64,000 bases of DNA from Streptomyces sp. MMBL 11-1. GTDB lineage: Bacteria > Actinomycetota > Actinomycetes > Streptomycetales > Streptomycetaceae. The notes under the pieces were generated by a model. That model saw nothing but the letters and a program-made list of their open reading frames with translations, was not told the origin of the DNA and did not search any database. The DNA is taken from the NCBI RefSeq assembly GCF_028622875.1, contig NZ_CP117709.1, positions 992,001 to 1,056,000 of the forward strand. Direction: 5' to 3'. The position numbers were made by a program, and so were the translations under genes. Of the stretch, positions 59,542 to 64,000 are shown piece by piece. Position 1 is the first letter of the stretch; each line of letters opens with the position of its first letter.

Positions 59542-60888
59542 ATGGCGATGATGCGGCTCCGGCGCGAGGACCCGCGTCTCGTCGGCTCGTTCCGGCTGCA
59601 CCGACGGCTCGGCGCGGGCGGTATGGGCGTCGTCTACCTCGGCTCCGACCGGCGCGGCCAGCGGGTCGCGCTCAAGGTGATCCGGCCCGACCTGGCGGAG
59701 GATCAGGAGTTCCGCTCGCGGTTCGCTCGCGAGGTGTCTGCGGCCCGGCGGATCCGCGGCGGCTGCACGGCCCGGCTGGTCGCCGCCGACCTGGAGGCGG
59801 ACCGCCCGTGGTTCGCGACGCAGTACGTGCCCGGCCCCTCGCTGCACGACAAGGTCGCCGAGGAGGGCCCGCTGGCCGCCGCCGAGGTCGCCTCGATCGG
59901 GGCCGCGCTCTCCGAGGGACTGGTGGCGGTGCACGAGGCGGGGGTGGTCCACCGCGACCTGAAGCCGTCGAACATCCTCCTCTCCCCCAAGGGCCCCCGC
60001 ATCATCGACTTCGGCATCGCCTGGGCGACCGGGGCGAGCACCCTCACCCACGTCGGTACGGCGGTGGGGTCGCCCGGGTTCCTCGCACCCGAGCAGGTCC
60101 GGGGCGCGGCCGTGACGCCTGCGACGGACGTCTTCTCGCTCGGCGCGACCCTGGCGTACGCGGCGATGGCCGACTCCCCCTTCGGGCACGGCAGTTCCGA
60201 GGTGATGCTGTACCGCGTCGTGCACGAGGAGCCGCAGCTCGACGATGTGCACGACGCGCTGGCCCCCCTGGTGCGCGCCTGTCTGGCGAAGGACCCGGAG
60301 GAGCGGCCCAGCACGCTGCAACTGTCCATGCGGCTCAAGGAGATCGCGGCGCGCGAGGCGCAGGGGCTGCACGAGAGCCGGCCGCCCCTCCAGCGCTCCG
60401 CCCAGGACGCCGACCGGCCGACCGGCCGGATGGCCGATCCGTACGCCGATCAGCAAACGCGCCGTTCGGAGGGCCCGTCCGGCTCCCGCCCCCAGCCGGG
60501 CAGGCGGGGCGCGCCCGCGCGTTCGGGGCCCCCGCGCACCGGTGGCTCGCGGCCTCGGCAGGGATCGCGCGACACGACGCGTTCCGGGAAGCGGCAGGGC
60601 CCCCCGGCCGGGACGAACGGCCGGCCGGGTACCCGTCCCGGGGGCCGCACGACCTCGGCGGGGCGGCGTCCGGCCAATCCGCGACTGCTGCGCCAGCGGC
60701 TGGTGGTGTTCGTCGTGGTGACGCTGCTGGTGGCGCTGGGCATCGCGGCGGCGCAGGGCTGCCAGGGGCCGGCACGCGGGCTGGGCGGCACCGGGACCGG
60801 AGCGGGAGCCGGAGCCGGGATCGAGCAGCAGTACCGGGCGCCGCAGACGCAGACGCACGCCGTGCGGGAGTCGTGGCAGTCGTCCTGA
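59542..60888 (+). CDS. Ser/Thr protein kinase (PknB-like), single-pass membrane
   Basis: A 448-residue Hanks-type kinase. Residues about 15-275 form the catalytic domain: RLGAGGMGVVYLGSD (Gly loop), ALKVIRPD (Lys), VVHRDLKPSNILL (catalytic Asp), IIDFGIAWATGAS (DFG) and SPGFLAPEQVRG (APE). Then a Pro/Arg/Gly-rich juxtamembrane part of about 115 residues, one helix (LVVFVVVTLLVALGIAAAQG) and a short outer tail without PASTA repeats. The substrate and signal are unknown. ATG 59542 is preceded by a G-rich site. It ends 32 bases before the convergent methyltransferase stop. Confidence 0.93.
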   Translation: MAMMRLRREDPRLVGSFRLHRRLGAGGMGVVYLGSDRRGQRVALKVIRPDLAEDQEFRSRFAREVSAARRIRGGCTARLVAADLEADRPWFATQYVPGPSLHDKVAEEGPLAAAEVASIGAALSEGLVAVHEAGVVHRDLKPSNILLSPKGPRIIDFGIAWATGASTLTHVGTAVGSPGFLAPEQVRGAAVTPATDVFSLGATLAYAAMADSPFGHGSSEVMLYRVVHEEPQLDDVHDALAPLVRACLAKDPEERPSTLQLSMRLKEIAAREAQGLHESRPPLQRSAQDADRPTGRMADPYADQQTRRSEGPSGSRPQPGRRGAPARSGPPRTGGSRPRQGSRDTTRSGKRQGPPAGTNGRPGTRPGGRTTSAGRRPANPRLLRQRLVVFVVVTLLVALGIAAAQGCQGPARGLGGTGTGAGAGAGIEQQYRAPQTQTHAVRESWQSS

Positions 60889-60919
60889 CGACGCCGGGAC
60901 CGACCGGGGCTGCCCGCGC

Positions 60920-61738
60920 TCAGTTCTCCGGGCGTCCCGTGGCCACCGCGTAGAAGGCGACGGCCGCCGCCGCGCCCACGTTCAGCGAGTCGACGCCGTG
61001 CGCCATCGGGATGCGGACCCATGCGTCGGCGGCCGTCAGGGCCTGTGTCGACAGCCCGTCGCCTTCCGCGCCGAGCATCAGCGCCACCCGGTCCAGCCGG
61101 TGCGGGGCCGCCTCGTCGATACTGGTGGCCTTGGCGTCCGGGGTGAGGGCGAGGAGCCGGAAGCCGGCCTCGCGTACCCCTTCCAGCGTCTTGGGCCAGG
61201 CTTCGAGCCGGGCGTAGGGGACGGAGAACACCGCGCCCATGGAGACCTTGACGGAGCGCCGGTAGAGCGGGTCGGCGCAGTCCGGGGAGAGCAGGACCGC
61301 GTCCATGCCCAGAGCCGCCGCGCTGCGGAAGATGGCGCCGATGTTGGTGTGGTCGTTCACCGACTCCATGACCACCACGCGGCGCGCGGTGGCGAGCAGT
61401 TCGGCGGGGGCGGGCAGCGGCTTGCGCTGCATGGAGGCGAGCGCACCGCGGTGGACGTGGTAGCCGGTGACGCGTTCGGCCAGGTCGGGGGCGACGGCGT
61501 ACACCGGCGCCGGGACCTCCTCGATGACGTCGCGCATGGCATGGACCCACTTGGCCGAGAGCAGCATCGACCGCATCTCGTACCCGGCCTGCCGGGCACG
61601 GCGGATCACCTTCTCGCCCTCGGCGATGAAGAGGCCTTCGGCGGGTTCGCGCCGTCGTCGCAGCTCGACGTCGGTCAGGCCGATGTAGTCGCTCAGCCGC
61701 GGGTCGTCGGGGTCGTCGACGGTGATGAGATCTGCCAC
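60920..61738 (-). CDS. SpoU/TrmH-family RNA 2'-O-methyltransferase
   Basis: A 272-residue SPOUT methyltransferase. It has an N-terminal substrate-binding part (EGLFIAEGEKVIRRARQAG) and the three SpoU motifs: NDHTNIGAIFRSAAALGMDA, RVALMLGAEGDGLSTQAL and IPMAHGVDSLNVGAAAAVAF. The RNA target (rRNA or tRNA) cannot be told from sequence; thiostrepton-type resistance enzymes belong to the same superfamily but are shorter or differ in the N-terminal part. GTG 61738 is used. Confidence 0.93.
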   Translation of the reverse strand: MADLITVDDPDDPRLSDYIGLTDVELRRRREPAEGLFIAEGEKVIRRARQAGYEMRSMLLSAKWVHAMRDVIEEVPAPVYAVAPDLAERVTGYHVHRGALASMQRKPLPAPAELLATARRVVVMESVNDHTNIGAIFRSAAALGMDAVLLSPDCADPLYRRSVKVSMGAVFSVPYARLEAWPKTLEGVREAGFRLLALTPDAKATSIDEAAPHRLDRVALMLGAEGDGLSTQALTAADAWVRIPMAHGVDSLNVGAAAAVAFYAVATGRPEN

Positions 61739-61803
61739 AGATGCTGCCTTGTCCGGTGTGTGGTGCCAACGCCTGGGATGGAGAGGGGTGACCGCGGGCT
61801 ACT

Positions 61804-63114
61804 TCACGCCTGGTCGTCCTGCCGGTCCTGGCCGGTCCCCGGCGCGGAGTGCGGGCCGACGGCGACGACCTCGCCGATGACGATCACGGCGGGCGGGCGC
61901 ACGTCCTCGGCGACCGCCCGCTCGCCGACGTCCGCGAGGGTCGCGTCGACCCGGCGCTGGGCGGCCGTGGTGCCCTCCTGGACGAGGGCGACCGGGGTGG
62001 CAGGGTCCTTGCCGTGGGCGATCAGGGCGGCGGCGATGGCGCCGATCTTGTCGACGGCCATCAGCAGGACGAGGGTGCCGCGCAGCCGGGCGATGGCCTC
62101 CCAGTCGACCAGCGAACGCGGGTCCTCGGGGGCGACATGGCCGCTGACCACGGTGAACTCGTGGGCCACGCCCCGGTGGGTGACCGGGATACCGGCCGCT
62201 CCGGGGACGGAGATGGTGCTGGAGATCCCGGGGACGACCGTGCAGGGGATGCCCTCGGCGGCCAGCGCCTGGGCCTCTTCCATGCCGCGGCCGAAGACGA
62301 ACGGGTCGCCGCCCTTGAGGCGGACCACGGACTTGCCCGCCTTGGCGTGCTCGATGATCGCCTGGTTGATCGCCTCCTGGGCCATGAACCGCCCGTACGG
62401 GATCTTCGCGGCGTCGATCACCTCGACGTGCGGCGGCAGTTCGTCGAGCAGGTCGCGCGGGCCGAGGCGGTCGGCGATGACCACGTCGGCCTCGGCGAGG
62501 AGGCGGCGGCCGCGCACCGTGATCAGGTCCGGGTCGCCGGGACCGCCGCCGACGAGCGCGACGCCGGGGGCGCGGGTGCGGTGGTGCGGGGCGGCGAGGG
62601 TGCCGTCGCGCAGGCCCTCGACAATGGCGTCGCGGATGGCGGCGGAGTGCCGGGGGTCGCGGCCCTGGGAGGTGGTGGTGAGGACGGCGACGGTCACGTT
62701 CTCGCTGCGGCCGGTGGCCGGGGTCCAGGCGGTGGCGGCCTCGGCGTCGTCGGCCCGCACGCACCAGGTGCGGGTGCGCTCGGCCTCCGCGGAGGCGGCG
62801 TCGTTGGCCGTGGTGTCGGAGGAGGCAATCAGGGCGTACCAGGTGTCGGCGAGGTCGCCGTCCTGGTAGCGGCGGCGCTCCCAGCGGATCTCCCCGGCGT
62901 CCGCCATCGCCTCGACGGAGGGCGTCGCGGACGGGGAGACGAGCGTGATGACGGCCCCGGTGGCGATGAGCTGCGGCAGCCTGCGCTGGGCGACCTGTCC
63001 GCCGCCGACGACGACGACGCGGCGGCCGTGCAGGCGCAGGCCGACGGGGTACGCGGGGTGGTCGACGCGGTCGGCGTGACCTGCGTGCTCGGCGTGGTCT
63101 GCGTGCTCGGCCAT
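61804..63114 (-). CDS. Uroporphyrinogen-III C-methyltransferase / siroheme synthase CysG-like
   Basis: A 436-residue fusion. The N-terminal half is a Met8-like NAD-binding domain (RRVVVVGGGQVAQRRLPQL, TGAVITLVSP); the C-terminal half is the SAM methyltransferase with VALVGGGPGDPDLITVRGRR, VIADRLGPRDLLDEL, VRLKGGDPFVFGRGMEEAQA, VVPGISSTISVPGAAGIPVT and TLVLLMAVDKIG. It makes precorrin-2 and probably siroheme, feeding cobalamin and sulfite/nitrite reductase. The first 20 residues are His-rich (HADHAEHAGHADRVDH). ATG 63114 has GAGGAG upstream. The next gene upstream is cobT. Confidence 0.93.
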   Translation of the reverse strand: MAEHADHAEHAGHADRVDHPAYPVGLRLHGRRVVVVGGGQVAQRRLPQLIATGAVITLVSPSATPSVEAMADAGEIRWERRRYQDGDLADTWYALIASSDTTANDAASAEAERTRTWCVRADDAEAATAWTPATGRSENVTVAVLTTTSQGRDPRHSAAIRDAIVEGLRDGTLAAPHHRTRAPGVALVGGGPGDPDLITVRGRRLLAEADVVIADRLGPRDLLDELPPHVEVIDAAKIPYGRFMAQEAINQAIIEHAKAGKSVVRLKGGDPFVFGRGMEEAQALAAEGIPCTVVPGISSTISVPGAAGIPVTHRGVAHEFTVVSGHVAPEDPRSLVDWEAIARLRGTLVLLMAVDKIGAIAAALIAHGKDPATPVALVQEGTTAAQRRVDATLADVGERAVAEDVRPPAVIVIGEVVAVGPHSAPGTGQDRQDDQA

Positions 63115-63265
63115 GACGGTACGGGCTCCTCGGGCGGGTGCTGCGTAGGGGCCGCTGCGGCGGTGGAGCGGCTGTGACGTGCGGAAAGCTCAGGTCTGGG
63201 TCGGGAACACGATACGGGGTGGGGGGCGCCTGCGGCGGGCCTGTCCCCTGCCCCCGCCCTTTCCT

Positions 63266-63313
63266 GACGGGGGCTCCGCCCCGGACCCCGCTCGTCGAAC
63301 GCCGGAGGGCTGG
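63266..63313. repeat. Streptomyces dispersed intergenic repeat
   Basis: GACGGGGGCTCCGCCCCGGA followed by CCCCGCTCGTCGAACGCCGG and AGGGCTGG resembles the family of GGGGCTCCGCCCC...ACGCCGGAGGGGCTG elements scattered between genes in Streptomyces genomes, recalled from experience. It may form a hairpin from GGGGCTCCGCCCC. Confidence 0.55.
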
Positions 63314-63358
63314 GAAGGCACAGTGCGGCGGGGCAGGTGAGACGGGGGCGGAGGGGCG

Positions 63359-63391
63359 GGCGAGGCGAGGGCGTGGGGCCCTCGCCTCGCC
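63359..63391 (-). terminator. Terminator of cobT
   Basis: Perfect 14-bp arms GGCGAGGCGAGGGC / GCCCTCGCCTCGCC with loop GTGGG, 5 bases past the cobT stop. Confidence 0.85.
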
Positions 63392-63396
63392 TCCTG

Positions 63397-64000
63397 CTAC
63401 TTCTCCGTCACGCCCGCCGAGTCGAACGTGGCCACCTCGTGCATCGCGCGTGCCGCGCTCTGCACGATCGGCAGCGCCAGCAGCGCGCCGGTTCCCTCGC
63501 CCAGCCGCAGGTCGAGGTCGACCAGCGGGCGCAGGCCCAGCTTGTTGAGCGCGGCCACGTGGCCGGGCTCCGCGCTGCGGTGGCCGGCGATGCAGGCGGC
63601 CAGCGCCTCGGGGGCGATGGCGCGGGCGACCAGGGCCGCCGCGCCCGCGCTCACGCCGTCCAGGATCACCGGCGTACGCAGGGAGGCTCCGCCCAGGAGG
63701 AAGCCGGCCATCGCCGCGTGCTCCAGGCCGCCGACGGCCGCGAGCACGCCGATCGGGTCGGCCGGGTCCGGCTGGTGCAGGTCGAGGGCGCGGCGGACGA
63801 CGTCGACCTTGCGGGCGTGCATCTCGTCGTTGATGCCGGTCCCCCGGCCGGTCACCTCGGAGGCGTCGATCCCCGTGTACACGCAGATCAGGGCAGCCGA
63901 CGCGGTGGTGTTGGCGATGCCCATCTCGCCGGTGAGCAGGGCCTTGTTGCCCGCCGCCACCAGGTCCCGGGCGGTTTCGATGCCCACCTCGATCGCGGCG
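63397..64000 (-). CDS. cobT: Nicotinate-nucleotide--dimethylbenzimidazole phosphoribosyltransferase CobT (5' end beyond window)
   Basis: Makes alpha-ribazole phosphate for the lower ligand of cobalamin. Two hundred residues are in the window: VGIETARDLVAAGNKALLTG, GEMGIANTTASAAL, VTGRGTGINDEMHARKVDVV, GGLEHAAMAGFLLGGAS, TPVILDGVSAGAAAL and DLRLGEGTGALLALPIVQSA with the catalytic Glu. Usual length is about 350-370, so the N-terminal part lies past the right edge. It runs on the same strand as the CysG-like gene. Confidence 0.93.
   Translation of the reverse strand, partial: AAIEVGIETARDLVAAGNKALLTGEMGIANTTASAALICVYTGIDASEVTGRGTGINDEMHARKVDVVRRALDLHQPDPADPIGVLAAVGGLEHAAMAGFLLGGASLRTPVILDGVSAGAAALVARAIAPEALAACIAGHRSAEPGHVAALNKLGLRPLVDLDLRLGEGTGALLALPIVQSAARAMHEVATFDSAGVTEK

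Noticed and set aside
1..64000. CRISPR array, insertion sequence or prophage
   Set aside because: No regularly spaced identical repeats, transposase, integrase or phage structural gene was seen on either strand.

Overview
The window is about 72% GC with strongly GC-biased third codon positions. It carries SsgB, a sporulation protein restricted to morphologically complex actinomycetes, several Streptomyces-type hypothetical families, leaderless-looking starts and many GTG starts. It is best read as the conserved core of a Streptomyces chromosome. The gene order aroC-aroE-mltG-ruvX-alaS ... rpsD ... rarA ... hisS ... relA-apt-secFD-yajC-ruvBAC-yebC-pdxTS-pimA-pgsA-thrS ... ssgB is, from general knowledge, the classic syntenic block of this genus. 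No prophage, CRISPR array, insertion sequence or large biosynthetic cluster was seen.

Layout. 1-8,013 (minus strand): aromatic amino-acid genes (aroC, cut by the window edge, and aroE), the murein transglycosylase MltG with an unusual Gln-rich cytoplasmic arm, RuvX, AlaRS and two small membrane-associated proteins, with overlapping or near-abutting starts. 8,182-10,434: a plus-strand STAND/NB-ARC-type ATPase with a probable leaderless promoter. 10,452-13,590: rpsD, an apparent DmdR/DtxR iron box in front of a DUF2470 gene, then a TetR/azoreductase pair and a gene remnant that look like an accessory insertion. 13,623-20,356: rarA behind a DNA-damage type promoter, a VKOR-family protein, hisS, an MBL hydrolase, a secreted cyclophilin and a DUF349 protein with a structured leader. 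20,415-32,434: relA, apt, secF-secD, yajC, ruvB-ruvA-ruvC (again with a DNA-damage type promoter), yebC and pdxT-pdxS with an operator-like array upstream. 32,446-43,756: phosphatidylinositol/PIM lipid genes (pgsA, acyltransferase, pimA), a divergent EF-G-like GTPase, HIT hydrolase, K+ channel and thrS. 43,857-56,681: a DUF4365 pair, a DnaQ-like exonuclease, two tRNA-Val(CAC) genes flanking a giant membrane protein, ssgB, small membrane proteins, a CPDC thiol oxidoreductase, a double GNAT protein, pabB-pabC and a five-gene tRNA cluster (Gly, Cys, three Val). 56,799-64,000: a zinc-ribbon protein, an APH-fold kinase, a Ser/Thr protein kinase, an rRNA methyltransferase-like protein, a CysG-type siroheme/corrin enzyme and cobT (cut by the edge).

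How it works together. Most of the region is housekeeping: translation (alaS, hisS, thrS, rpsD, tRNAs, EF-G-like), secretion (YajC/SecD/SecF), stringent response and purine salvage (Rel/Apt), recombination repair (RuvABC, RarA), vitamin B6 (PdxST), folate (PabBC), corrin/siroheme (CysG/CobT) and envelope lipids. The most informative non-coding signals are two matches to the TTGTCRGTG-N8-TANNNT (RecA-independent, PafBC-type) promoter exactly in front of rarA and ruvCAB, the 19-bp iron box, the 12-bp direct-repeat array upstream of pdxS, and many long perfect hairpins that punctuate operon ends. I did not find a convincing wholly new multi-gene system; the best leads are regulatory.
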